A stretch of DNA of 64,000 nt, taken from Microbacteriaceae bacterium (GTDB lineage Bacteria > Actinomycetota > Actinomycetes > Actinomycetales > Microbacteriaceae). A program made the position numbers and the translations under genes. Within the stretch, counting starts at the first letter, position 1, and every line of letters starts with the position of its first letter. Location: positions 434,001-498,000 of the forward strand of contig JAPSJW010000001.1 of assembly GCA_031177985.1 (NCBI GenBank). The letters run 5' to 3'. Positions 36,277 to 44,603 of the stretch are shown here, piece after piece. The notes beneath the pieces are model-generated. The model was not told the DNA's origin. It saw nothing but the letters and a program-made list of their open reading frames with translations, and did not search any database.

Positions 36277-39200
36277 ATGTCCAGTCTTCCTGCACCCACC
36301 GGGCGCCGATCGAGGAGGCGGGCCCTCGGCCTCCTCGCAGTCGGAATGGCGAGCGCGCTCGGCTTCGGAGCACTGACCGCATCGCCCGCGCTCGCTGAGC
36401 TTCCTCCCGAGCTCACGCAGGATCTGGTCGTGCACTACCCACTCGACGAGACCTCCGGCACGACGGTGTCGGACGCGTCCGGCAACGGACGGGACGCGGC
36501 CATCGTGGACGACCCCACCGGCCGCGCCACGTGGAACGCAGGTCTGGGGCTGACCCTTCCAGGCGGCGCAGGCACGGCGACGACCCGCCAACCTTCGGTG
36601 CAGCTGCCTTCAGGTCTGCTCGCAGGGCTCACCGAGGTGACCGTCGCCTACGACGTGCGGCCCACCTCCAACCAGAGCCAGCTGTTCACCTTCGGCACGA
36701 CGCCGGACGCATCGGGCGTCTTCAGCGCGACGACCGCCAGCCCACGCGGGGCGACCATCACCTATCCCGCGGGCGGCACCGCCGCCGCGACCGCATCGGG
36801 CTCGGTGACGACCAACGCCTGGCGGCACGTCACGATCACCTTCCGTGGCGGAACCGCCGCCGCCCCCGGCCAGCTCGTCGTGTACGAGAACGGCGTCCAG
36901 GTCGCGGCGAACAGCAACGTCACGATCGAGCCGCAGGCCATCGCCGCTCTGAACTCGTTCATCGGCCGACCGAGCAACACGGCCGGCAACGCCAACTACT
37001 TCGCCGGCACCGTCAAGGACTTCCGGGTGTACTCGAAGGTGCTGACCGCAGACCAGGCGCTCGCGCTGGCGCAGGAGACGGGGCGGGTCAACATCGCCCA
37101 GATCCTCAGCGGGGTCGACCTCGGCGACACCTCCCAGGTGACCAGCAAGATCATGCTTCCCGCCGTCGCGGGCATGACCTGGTCGAGCTCGAATCCCGAC
37201 GTGGTCTCTCCAACCGGAGACGTGACGCGCCCGCTGGCAGGTCAGGGGGATGCGACCGTCACTCTGACCGCGCAACTCACCTACCGGGGCCTCACCGAGA
37301 CCAAGCAGTTCGAGGTGACGGTGCTGGCGGAGCCGGAGGACAGCGAGAAGGTGCGCGTCGACTGCGCCGCCGCCATCCAGTCCGACGTGACCGACGTCCG
37401 CGGCAACCTGGAGCTGCCAACCACCGGACGGGAATGGGACTCGACGATCGTCTGGGAGACGAGCGCACCGGACGTCGTCTCCACCACCGGGATCGTCACC
37501 CGGCCCGCGCACGGTGAGCCGGCGCAGGAGGTGCGCCTGACGGCGACCGCGACGCTCAACGACGAGGTCGAGACCTGCCACTACGACCTCACGGTGACGC
37601 CGCTGCCCGAGAACGATCCGTACGAGCGCTACCTGTTCGCGTCCTTCCACGGGGGCGACGATGGCGGCCGGAACGGCGAGCAGATTTGGATCAGCGCCTC
37701 GAAGGACAACGACCCGTTCAACTGGTACGAGGTCAACTACGACGAGGGCACCGCGGTGTCGCAGCCGATCCTGCAGACGGTGAACCCGCCCCAGGGACAG
37801 ATGGGCCTGCGCGACCCCTCGCTGCTGCGCTCGCCGGACGGCGATCGCTTCTACCTGCTCGCCACGGACCTCAAGACCTACCAGGACGGCCAGTCCTGGT
37901 CGTACCGCCAGTCGAAGGGCTCGCGCAACCTCGTCGTCTATGAATCGGACGACCTGGTCAACTGGTCCGAGCCGCGGTTCGTGAAGGTCGAGGACGACCA
38001 CGCCGGCAACGTGTGGGCACCCGAGGCGTTCTGGGACGAGAAGACCGGCCAGTACATCGTGTTCTGGGCGTCGAACCTCTACCCGAGCGCGGACATCGCG
38101 AACCGCAACACGTCGCAGATCTCGTACAACCGCATCCGGGTCGCTACCACGAGGGACTTCGTGACCTTCAGCGAGCCGACCACGTGGGTCAACCTCGACC
38201 GCTCCACCAACCAGAACGGCTGGGGCATGATCGACTCGACGATGATCGCGACGGATGACCGCATCTACCGCCTCACCAAGGACGAGAACGGCTTCCGGGT
38301 GCTGTTGCAGTACATCGACTCGCTCGACGACCTCTACGACACGTGGGGCGCACCGGAGACCGAGCCGTACGTCACGAACCGGAATCCGATCACGCCGCTC
38401 ACGACGGACCCGAACGCCTGGACGATGGTCGGCAACGCCGACGGATCGAGCAAGTGGCAGGTGCCGGGGCTGAACGGCGGAAACCTCGAGGGCCCGCTTG
38501 TCTTCAAAGACAACGTCGAGGAGATGTACTACGTGTTCATCGACTACGCCTCCGGCGGCGGTTACGTCGCGTGGCGGTCGGATTCGATGGACCGGCCGCC
38601 GAGCGAGTGGGAGTACCTCGGGCAGTCCTGGTGCAACACCACCGGTCTGTCGAGCAACTGCACGGCGCAGTCGGCGACATCGCCCTACTGGTCTCTGCCC
38701 GTCAGCCCGCGGCACGGGTCCGTGCTGCCCATCACCCTCGAGGAGTGGGAGCGCGTGATGTCGCACTACAACTCCCCCGTGCACGCGGAGGCGTCGATCG
38801 TCACCGCAGACGGGACGCCTGTCCAGGAGGGCGCGTGGGTCAACGAGGCACCGGAGGTCGAGGTGACGTGGACCGACTTCAACGACACGGACCTCGCGCC
38901 GGCGTGGGTCCGCCTCGTCGAGGGCCACAACGACGGGAACCGCGTCGTCGGCGAGAAGGTGGAGTCGGGAATCGAGCAGGGCATGACACTTCCGGTCACC
39001 CCTGTCGAGGGAGTGAGCTGGGCGCAGGTCGAGTACCGCGATGCGTCGCTGGGAGGCGACGCGGTCATGCTGTGGACCACCGACGTGGAGTACCGGCTCG
39101 ACACCACGAGCCCGGTGATCACCGCCGAGGCCGACGGTCGAGAGCTGTCGATCGACGCGTCCGACCCGGTGCCCGCCAACGGCGCCGAGAACTCGGGGCT

Positions 39201-39645
39201 CGCCTCCTGCGAGTTCCGGGTCGGCGACGGGGAGGCGGAGGACTGCGAGGCCACGGTCACGCTTCCCGCGTCGATCGGGGACAGGACGGTCACCATCGTG
39301 GCGGCCGACCATGCCGGCAACGAGACGACTGAGACCGTGCTCGTCGAGGGCCGCGGGATCGACGTCTCGGCGACGGTCGCAACACGCTGCGTCGCGGGCA
39401 AGGTCACTCAGGTCGTGACTCTCACCAACGGCGAGGACGTGCCCGTCTCGACGACGATCCGCTCCACGTACGGGTCGAAGACGACCCCCGCGCTCGCCCC
39501 CGGCAAGACGGTGTCGCACGCCTTCTCGACTCGACTGGGCACCATCCCGAGCGGCTCGGTCACCATCGTGATCTCCGCCACGATCGACGGGGAGTCCGTC
39601 GAGCTCGACAAGGTCGCGCAGCACCCGCCGGCCTTCTGCGGCTGA
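36277..39645 (+). CDS. Secreted multidomain GH43 glycoside hydrolase with LamG and Ig-like domains
   Basis: 1122 residues. Strong AAAGGAG lies 6 nt before ATG. A signal peptide ends near residue 40 (SPALA). A LamG/concanavalin-like domain spans about 45-265, two atrophied Ig-like domains about 270-445 (the SSSNPDVVSPTGDVTRP and ETSAPDVVSTTGIVTRP motifs), then a GH43 propeller at about 448-845. Likely catalytic residues are D513 in LRDPSLLR, E583 in WAPEAF and E738 in EGP. C-terminal Ig-like domains follow, ending in cysteine-containing FCG. It should cut arabinose-, xylose- or galactose-containing side chains of plant polysaccharides. No anchor is seen. Confidence 0.85.
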   Translation: MSSLPAPTGRRSRRRALGLLAVGMASALGFGALTASPALAELPPELTQDLVVHYPLDETSGTTVSDASGNGRDAAIVDDPTGRATWNAGLGLTLPGGAGTATTRQPSVQLPSGLLAGLTEVTVAYDVRPTSNQSQLFTFGTTPDASGVFSATTASPRGATITYPAGGTAAATASGSVTTNAWRHVTITFRGGTAAAPGQLVVYENGVQVAANSNVTIEPQAIAALNSFIGRPSNTAGNANYFAGTVKDFRVYSKVLTADQALALAQETGRVNIAQILSGVDLGDTSQVTSKIMLPAVAGMTWSSSNPDVVSPTGDVTRPLAGQGDATVTLTAQLTYRGLTETKQFEVTVLAEPEDSEKVRVDCAAAIQSDVTDVRGNLELPTTGREWDSTIVWETSAPDVVSTTGIVTRPAHGEPAQEVRLTATATLNDEVETCHYDLTVTPLPENDPYERYLFASFHGGDDGGRNGEQIWISASKDNDPFNWYEVNYDEGTAVSQPILQTVNPPQGQMGLRDPSLLRSPDGDRFYLLATDLKTYQDGQSWSYRQSKGSRNLVVYESDDLVNWSEPRFVKVEDDHAGNVWAPEAFWDEKTGQYIVFWASNLYPSADIANRNTSQISYNRIRVATTRDFVTFSEPTTWVNLDRSTNQNGWGMIDSTMIATDDRIYRLTKDENGFRVLLQYIDSLDDLYDTWGAPETEPYVTNRNPITPLTTDPNAWTMVGNADGSSKWQVPGLNGGNLEGPLVFKDNVEEMYYVFIDYASGGGYVAWRSDSMDRPPSEWEYLGQSWCNTTGLSSNCTAQSATSPYWSLPVSPRHGSVLPITLEEWERVMSHYNSPVHAEASIVTADGTPVQEGAWVNEAPEVEVTWTDFNDTDLAPAWVRLVEGHNDGNRVVGEKVESGIEQGMTLPVTPVEGVSWAQVEYRDASLGGDAVMLWTTDVEYRLDTTSPVITAEADGRELSIDASDPVPANGAENSGLASCEFRVGDGEAEDCEATVTLPASIGDRTVTIVAADHAGNETTETVLVEGRGIDVSATVATRCVAGKVTQVVTLTNGEDVPVSTTIRSTYGSKTTPALAPGKTVSHAFSTRLGTIPSGSVTIVISATIDGESVELDKVAQHPPAFCG

Positions 39646-39664
39646 GGTCGTCCGGCCGACTGAG

Positions 39665-39699
39665 GAACCGCCCTTCCCGCATCGCGGGGAGGGCGGTTC
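39665..39699 (+). terminator. Terminator after the GH43 gene
   Basis: A 16-bp stem with one G-T pair (39665-39680 with 39684-39699) and a 3-nt loop lies 20 nt after the GH43 stop. There is no long T-run. Confidence 0.8.
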
Positions 39700-39791
39700 G
39701 CTGCGATACGAGGATGCGTGTCCCGGGCGTGCGCGGGGAAGGCGCGCCAGCAAACGGGACGCATCACGCTCCTGCCGGTACCCTCCTGGGC

Positions 39792-40640
39792 ATGGGAGCG
39801 ATCGTGAGCGAGCTGGGTGATTTCCTCCGGGCGAAGCGGGCGGCGGCATCGGTCGACGCGTTGCCCTTTCCGTCATCGGGACGACGGCGCGTGCCGGGGC
39901 TCCGCCGCGACGAAGTGGCGCTGCTCGCGGGAGTGAGCGTGGACTACTACACCCGACTCGAGCAGGGCAGGGAGCGGAACCCCTCGGCGCAGGTGATCGA
40001 CGCGCTGGCCCACGCGCTCGACCTCGACCTGCACGAGCGCCGATACGCCTACGGTCTCGCGCAGATCGCCTGGGTCCCCGAGCTGCCTGAGAACGAACCG
40101 CTGATCGACACCGCCCTCACCCGCCTGATGGACGGCTGGCCGGACGCCGCGTGCTTCGTGCTCGACCCGCTGCTCGACATCGTGGCGATGAACCGGCTCG
40201 CGGGCGCCCTGTTCCGGCCCTTCGCCTCCACCAGGAACCTGGTCGAGATGACCTTCCTCGACCCGGCGGGCCGCGACTTCTACGTCGACTGGGAGCGGGC
40301 GGCGAAGGGATGCGTCGCCAATCTCCGTGCTACGTCGGGCCTGTACGCGGGCGCCCCGCGTCGGCAGGAGCTGCTGGAGCGACTGACCACCGGCAGCAGG
40401 CACTTCGCCGAGCTCTGGGCCGCACACGACGTCGAGCCGAAGACCCACGAGGAGAAGACACTGCGGCACCCGGAGGTCGGGGAGTTCTCGATCGCGTTCG
40501 ACGCGTTCGAGGTCTCAGCGATCCCGGGGCACCAGCTCGTCGTCTACCGGGCCGAGCCGGCAAGCTCCGGAGAGCGCGCCTTACGCACACTGCTCGCGCA
40601 GTCCGAAGCCGTCGGCACCGGGGGTGTCGCCGCGGGCTGA
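39792..40640 (+). CDS. XRE-family regulator with MmyB-like ligand-binding domain
   Basis: 282 residues. The N-terminal helix-turn-helix is VPGLRRDEVALLAGVSVDYYTRLEQGRERNPSAQVIDALAHAL (about residues 37-78). The MmyB-like domain follows from about 110 (FVLDPLLDIVAMNRLAGALFRPF) and ends with HPEVGEFSIAFDAFEV...GHQLVVYRAEP. In Streptomyces, MmyB-type regulators bind small lipids and control neighbouring redox genes, which fits the SDR and flavin reductase genes downstream. Confidence 0.88.
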   Translation: MGAIVSELGDFLRAKRAAASVDALPFPSSGRRRVPGLRRDEVALLAGVSVDYYTRLEQGRERNPSAQVIDALAHALDLDLHERRYAYGLAQIAWVPELPENEPLIDTALTRLMDGWPDAACFVLDPLLDIVAMNRLAGALFRPFASTRNLVEMTFLDPAGRDFYVDWERAAKGCVANLRATSGLYAGAPRRQELLERLTTGSRHFAELWAAHDVEPKTHEEKTLRHPEVGEFSIAFDAFEVSAIPGHQLVVYRAEPASSGERALRTLLAQSEAVGTGGVAAG

Positions 40641-40704
40641 TCCTCCCGCTCCAGGGAGGACGGGGGCCAGGCTCGCGCGGCCGGACTGTGCCTACCGTTC
40701 GAGC

Positions 40705-41211
40705 ATGCATCCTCTGCTCGGCCCCGCCACGGGCTCGCCGCCGGCACGGTTCCCATGGCAACTGCCGCCGGACGAACCGGCCGTCGTCGTGACCGGCGAC
40801 CTGGTGGTCGTGGATTCGAACCGGCGGTGGCGATCACTGCACTCGCCCTTCGCCGACCTCGGCGACGCCGGGCGCATGGTGTTCTGCGATCCCGCCGCGG
40901 CCACGTTCTTCATCGACCGTCGCCATGAGGAGCATGACGTCGTGGCATTCCTGCTCGACGCCGTCGGCGAGGCGGCCGCGCGTGCCGCGGTGCATCGTCT
41001 GCGGCAAGAGAGCCCCCGCTTCGACCGGCTCTGGGCGGGTGCGCGGGTACGTCCACGCATGCGCGACACCTACGCCGTGCGCCACCCAGCACTCGGGACC
41101 CTGACCTTCGACCGCCGCACCACTCGTCGCGACGGTCTGCTGGTGCGCATCGCGACTCCGCGGCCGGCGGCGGCGCACCTGCTGCCGCTGCTGGATCACC
41201 TTCCTGGCTGA
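40705..41211 (+). CDS. Stand-alone MmyB-like ligand-binding domain, no DNA-binding domain
   Basis: 168 residues. It aligns by eye with the C-terminal two thirds of the preceding XRE regulator: VVVDSNRRWRSLHSPFADLGDAGRMVFCDPAAATFFID matches the regulator's VAMNRLAGALFRPF...EMTFLDPAGRDFYVD, and RMRDTYAVRHPALGTLTFDRRTTR...GLLVRIATP matches HPEVGEFSIAFDAFEV...LVVYRAEP. No helix-turn-helix is present. It could be a duplicated, truncated copy or a partner that modulates the regulator. Confidence 0.7.
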   Translation: MHPLLGPATGSPPARFPWQLPPDEPAVVVTGDLVVVDSNRRWRSLHSPFADLGDAGRMVFCDPAAATFFIDRRHEEHDVVAFLLDAVGEAAARAAVHRLRQESPRFDRLWAGARVRPRMRDTYAVRHPALGTLTFDRRTTRRDGLLVRIATPRPAAAHLLPLLDHLPG

Positions 41212-41335
41212 GCGACTCCGGCAGCCTGGCCCTGCGACAGCTAGGAAACCGGCGGCCTGGGTCGTGACGTCTCACCGCGCGACGCTGGAAACGACCCCGA
41301 ACGGGGACGGACCAGTGAGAGAAGGAGACACCGGA

Positions 41336-42112
41336 ATGACCGGAATCATCACCCCAGGTGCCCTGGACGGCCGCGTCGCCGTCATCACCGGCGCGTCGAG
41401 CGGCATCGGCGAGGCGACCGCAGAGACCTTCGCTGCCCTCGGTGCCAAGGTCGCGCTGCTCGCACGGCGAACCGATCGCCTCGACACGATCGCCGCGCGA
41501 ATCGCCGAGAACGGCGGCGCGGCTCTCGCGGTGCCGACCGACGTCACCGAGCGCGCCCAGGTGCTCGCCGCGGCAGACAGGATCGCGTCCGAGCTCGGCG
41601 AGGTCGACCTGGTGTTCGCGAACGCCGGCGTGCAACTCATCTCCTCCATCACCGACCTGAAGGTCGAGGACTGGGACGCTCAGATCGATCTCAACGTCAA
41701 GGGCGTGATGAACACGATCCAGGCGTTCGTGCCCAGCCTCGAGGCCGCCGCCGCTGCGGGCCGCTCCGCGGATCTCGTGACCACCTCATCCATCGCTGCG
41801 ACACGCATCCTCGAGAAGTTCCAGGTCTACTCGGGCACGAAGGCCTACATCAGCCACATCACCCGGCTGCTGCGGACGGAGCTCGGACGCAAGAACATCC
41901 GCGTCTCGACGATCGAACCGGGCATGGTCGACACCGAGCTGCCCGACCACGTGACCGACCCCGACGCGAGCCGTCTCATGGCCGACCTCATCGAGCAGAT
42001 CGACGTGCTGCAGTCGCGGGACGTTGCCGAGACAGTCGCGTTCCTGGCGGGCCTGCCGAAGCACGTCAACCTGACCGAGATCACGATTCTGCCTACCCAG
42101 CAGATCATCTGA
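41336..42112 (+). CDS. Short-chain dehydrogenase/reductase
   Basis: 258 residues with GAAGGAG before the ATG. Cofactor motif TGASSGIG near 19-26, NAG near 95, catalytic YxxxK (YSGTK) near 163, and a preceding TTSSIAA Ser motif. It belongs to the classical SDR group that reduces or oxidises small carbonyl compounds with NADP. First of three genes in a row (SDR, flavin reductase, SDR). Confidence 0.88.
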   Translation: MTGIITPGALDGRVAVITGASSGIGEATAETFAALGAKVALLARRTDRLDTIAARIAENGGAALAVPTDVTERAQVLAAADRIASELGEVDLVFANAGVQLISSITDLKVEDWDAQIDLNVKGVMNTIQAFVPSLEAAAAAGRSADLVTTSSIAATRILEKFQVYSGTKAYISHITRLLRTELGRKNIRVSTIEPGMVDTELPDHVTDPDASRLMADLIEQIDVLQSRDVAETVAFLAGLPKHVNLTEITILPTQQII

Positions 42113-42124
42113 ACGGGGAACGTC

Positions 42125-42691
42125 ATGACCGGCCGCTTCATCGAATACCCGCTCGAGAAGGTGCATCGCCTCTTCGAGCCGGGTCCTGTCGTGCTCGTCT
42201 CCACGTCGGACGGACGGGGCCGCACGAACCTCATGACCAACGGATTCAACATGCCGGTGCGGCACTCGACGACGGTCGCGCTCGTGCTCGGGCCCTGGGA
42301 TCACTCGTTCTCAGCACTGCGCGAGACGGGCGAGTGCGTCATCGGTATACCGGGGCGCGACATCCTCGAGGCCGTCGTGGACATCGGCAACGTGTCGGGC
42401 GCCGACGTCGACAAGTGGGAGCGGTTTGGCATGACGCCCGCGCCAGCAGCGACGGTTCGGCCCCCGCTCATCACCGAGTGCTTCGCGAACGTCGAATGCA
42501 CCGTCACCGACGACCGCCTCGTCGACGACTTCGACCTCTGGCTGCTGCGGGTCGAACGCGCCTGGATCGATCCGGCTGCCCCGGAGGGGTCGGAGATCCA
42601 CCACCGTGGCAACGGCACGTTCTCGACGAACGGCGAGGTCGTGGATCTGAGATCGCGCATGACGAAATGGGAAGCCCTCACCGGCGACTGA
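42125..42691 (+). CDS. Flavin reductase-like FMN-binding protein
   Basis: 188 residues. The split-barrel flavin reductase pattern is visible: PGPVVLVSTSDGRGRTNLMTNGFNMPVRHSTTVALVLGPWDHSFSALRETGECVIGIP, then a substrate-lid region and HHRGNGTF. It probably binds FMN and reduces it or a small substrate using NAD(P)H. Spaced 12 nt after the first SDR gene. Confidence 0.85.
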   Translation: MTGRFIEYPLEKVHRLFEPGPVVLVSTSDGRGRTNLMTNGFNMPVRHSTTVALVLGPWDHSFSALRETGECVIGIPGRDILEAVVDIGNVSGADVDKWERFGMTPAPAATVRPPLITECFANVECTVTDDRLVDDFDLWLLRVERAWIDPAAPEGSEIHHRGNGTFSTNGEVVDLRSRMTKWEALTGD

Positions 42692-42719
42692 GTCGCCCGG
42701 TGCAACGAAAGGAGAAGAG

Positions 42720-43514
42720 ATGGACATCGCCGGCAAGACGATCGTGCTCACCGGCGCGACGAGCGGCATCGGCGCGGCGGCCGCGCGGCTGCTCGCTCGG
42801 GAGGCCGGTCGCCTCATCGTGCAGGGGCCCGAGCCCGAGAATGAGGTCGCCGACCTGCTGCGGGAGCTGCGTGCCGTGGGCGGGGGAACGGTGGAGTACG
42901 TGCAGGCCGACTTCACGTCGTTCGCCGAGGTGCGCCGCGCTGCGCACCAGGTGATCGAGGCGACCGACGCGATCGACGTGCTCATCAACAATGCGGGAGT
43001 GCCGGGGAGCCGAGAGCGACACCTCACGAGCGACGGCCACGAGCGGACGATCCAGGTGAACTATCTGGCCCTCGCCCTGTGGTCGGACCTGCTGATCCCC
43101 GCGATGGTCGACGGCGGACGCATCGTCAACGTCGGATCGACGACCCACCGGATGACCTCGCTCGCCCTCGACGACCTCGACCTCGCGCGCGGGTACGACC
43201 CGGTGCGCGCCTACGCGCAGTCGAAGCTCGCCATCGTCACCTACTCGACGTGGCTCGCCGGCCGGCTGCCGCGCGGGATCAGCGTCGTCGCCATCAGCCC
43301 GGGAGTCATCAGCACCTCGCTCCTGCACTCCATGTTCGGCGGCGGTGGAGCGCCGGCAGAGCATGGGGCGATGCGCATCCGTGAGGCCGTGCTCGCCGAT
43401 GTCGCCTCCGGTAGCTACATCGACGACGGCGAGGTGGTTGCGGCTAGCGCGGATGCCCTCGACAGAAAAGCGCAGGACGGGCTCGCGCAGCTGACGGCAC
43501 GCCTGACCTCTTGA
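42720..43514 (+). CDS. Short-chain dehydrogenase/reductase
   Basis: 264 residues with AAGGAG ahead of the start. TGATSGIG near 12, NNAG near 89, catalytic YxxxK as YAQSK near 165 and GSTTHR before it. It resembles the retinol dehydrogenase/WW-oxidoreductase-like group. It ends convergent with the MarR gene. Confidence 0.87.
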   Translation: MDIAGKTIVLTGATSGIGAAAARLLAREAGRLIVQGPEPENEVADLLRELRAVGGGTVEYVQADFTSFAEVRRAAHQVIEATDAIDVLINNAGVPGSRERHLTSDGHERTIQVNYLALALWSDLLIPAMVDGGRIVNVGSTTHRMTSLALDDLDLARGYDPVRAYAQSKLAIVTYSTWLAGRLPRGISVVAISPGVISTSLLHSMFGGGGAPAEHGAMRIREAVLADVASGSYIDDGEVVAASADALDRKAQDGLAQLTARLTS

Positions 43515-43565
43515 ACCGCGGCGGCACGGCCGTTCTGCTCGAGGACGATTGCTCCTGTGGCGCGG

Positions 43566-44102
43566 TTAGTCCTCGGGCTCTGATGGCCGCAGCCCGCGCT
43601 CCCGCATCCCTGCGGCCGCGTCGATCGCGTCTGCTACGAAGCGCTCCGTGAGGTCGGTGTACCTGCGCACGTCGGCGGCGGACCAACCGTCGAGCACTTC
43701 CTCGATCATCCGATCGCCGAGCGCGTAGACGCCGCGCGCCGCCGCCTCTCCCGCATCCGTCAGCTGCACGAGGCTCGCGCGGCGGTCGGAGGGATCCGTC
43801 GACCGCTGCACCAGTCCGTCGTTTTCGAGTCGGCGCACGATCTTGCTGACGTAGGACGCGCCGGTGCCGAGCACCTCGGCGAGGGCGGTCGGGCGCATGG
43901 GCCCCCACGCCAGGAGGTGCCTCAGCGTCTGATGCGACGGCTGATCGAGGGTCTCGCCGCTCTTGGCGAGAATCTGACCCTGGAGCGTGGGCGACTCCCA
44001 CAGGAGGATCAGCGCGCTCAGGTTGGCGAGCAGCCGCGACCGGTACGGGAAGTCGCCCGGGGCCAGGGGCCGGATGCTCTCCGATGTCGCGTCGTCACTC
44101 AC
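43566..44102 (-). CDS. MarR-family regulator
   Basis: 178 residues from GTG. The winged helix reads MRPTALAEVLGTGASYVSKIVRRLENDGLVQRSTDPSDRRASLVQLTDAG. N-terminal and C-terminal helices form the dimer core. The gene is divergent from a SnoaL-like gene, and a 20-bp perfect palindrome between them is its likely operator. Confidence 0.88.
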   Translation of the reverse strand: MSDDATSESIRPLAPGDFPYRSRLLANLSALILLWESPTLQGQILAKSGETLDQPSHQTLRHLLAWGPMRPTALAEVLGTGASYVSKIVRRLENDGLVQRSTDPSDRRASLVQLTDAGEAAARGVYALGDRMIEEVLDGWSAADVRRYTDLTERFVADAIDAAAGMRERGLRPSEPED

Positions 44103-44128
44103 GTCACGACTCTAATAGGGCCTACATA

Positions 44129-44148
44129 TACTGTCCTGCAGGACAGTA
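44129..44148. promoter_or_regulatory. 20-bp perfect palindrome, MarR operator
   Basis: TACTGTCCTGCAGGACAGTA, perfectly self-complementary, 26 nt upstream of marR and 79 nt upstream of the divergent SnoaL-like gene. MarR dimers usually bind such sites of 16-20 bp. Confidence 0.8.
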
Positions 44149-44227
44149 ATGTGATACGCTTTTTCCACCACCCAAGCCAGCAGGCACGCGCCGCGGGCCC
44201 GGTTCGGAGAAGAGAAGAGGAAGAACG

Positions 44228-44551
44228 ATGAGCGTCATCACACTGCCCAAGGCCGTCGAGGAGTTCGTCACGACCACCAACACTCACGACGGCGAGGCGC
44301 TCTTCGGGCTCTTCGCGCCCGGCGCGACGGTCGTCGACGATGGCACTGCCTTCACGACGGAGGCGGAGCTCCGCGAATGGATTCAGGTGCACCAGGTGGG
44401 CCCGAAGATCGTCATCACACCGACCGCGTTCGAGGGCGGCCGCCTCGAGGCATCCGTCGACGGCGAGTTCCCCGGCGGACCCCTGAACTTCGCCTTCACC
44501 TTCGCCACGAGCGACGACCGCATCACTCACCTGTCGACCGCGCTGGCCTGA
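44228..44551 (+). CDS. SnoaL/NTF2-like small protein
   Basis: 107 residues. It has the NTF2-like cone fold pattern: AVEEFVTTTNTHDGEALFGLFAPGATVVDDGTAFTTEAELREWIQ..., then a set of strands ending RITHLSTA. Members bind small ligands or act as isomerases. GAAGAGGAAGAACG precedes the ATG. It should be repressed by MarR. Confidence 0.85.
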   Translation: MSVITLPKAVEEFVTTTNTHDGEALFGLFAPGATVVDDGTAFTTEAELREWIQVHQVGPKIVITPTAFEGGRLEASVDGEFPGGPLNFAFTFATSDDRITHLSTALA

Positions 44552-44560
44552 CCCGCCGTT

Positions 44561-44589
44561 GGGCCGGAGCAGCGCGACTGCTCCGGCCC
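44561..44589 (+). terminator. Stem-loop between the SnoaL-like gene and the alkylation-repair gene
   Basis: A perfect 12-bp stem (44561-44572 with 44578-44589) with a 5-nt loop, immediately before the ribosome site GGAAGG. No T-run. It may terminate the SnoaL transcript or attenuate read-through into the repair genes. Confidence 0.7.
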
Positions 44590-44603
44590 GGAAGGATGCA
44601 GTC

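Noticed and set aside
36610-39876. 1088-residue open frame on the minus strand opposite the GH43 gene
   Set aside because: It is a GC-driven shadow: Arg/His/Val/Asp-rich, no recognisable motif, no ribosome site, and the opposite strand has a clear signal peptide and GH43 domains.
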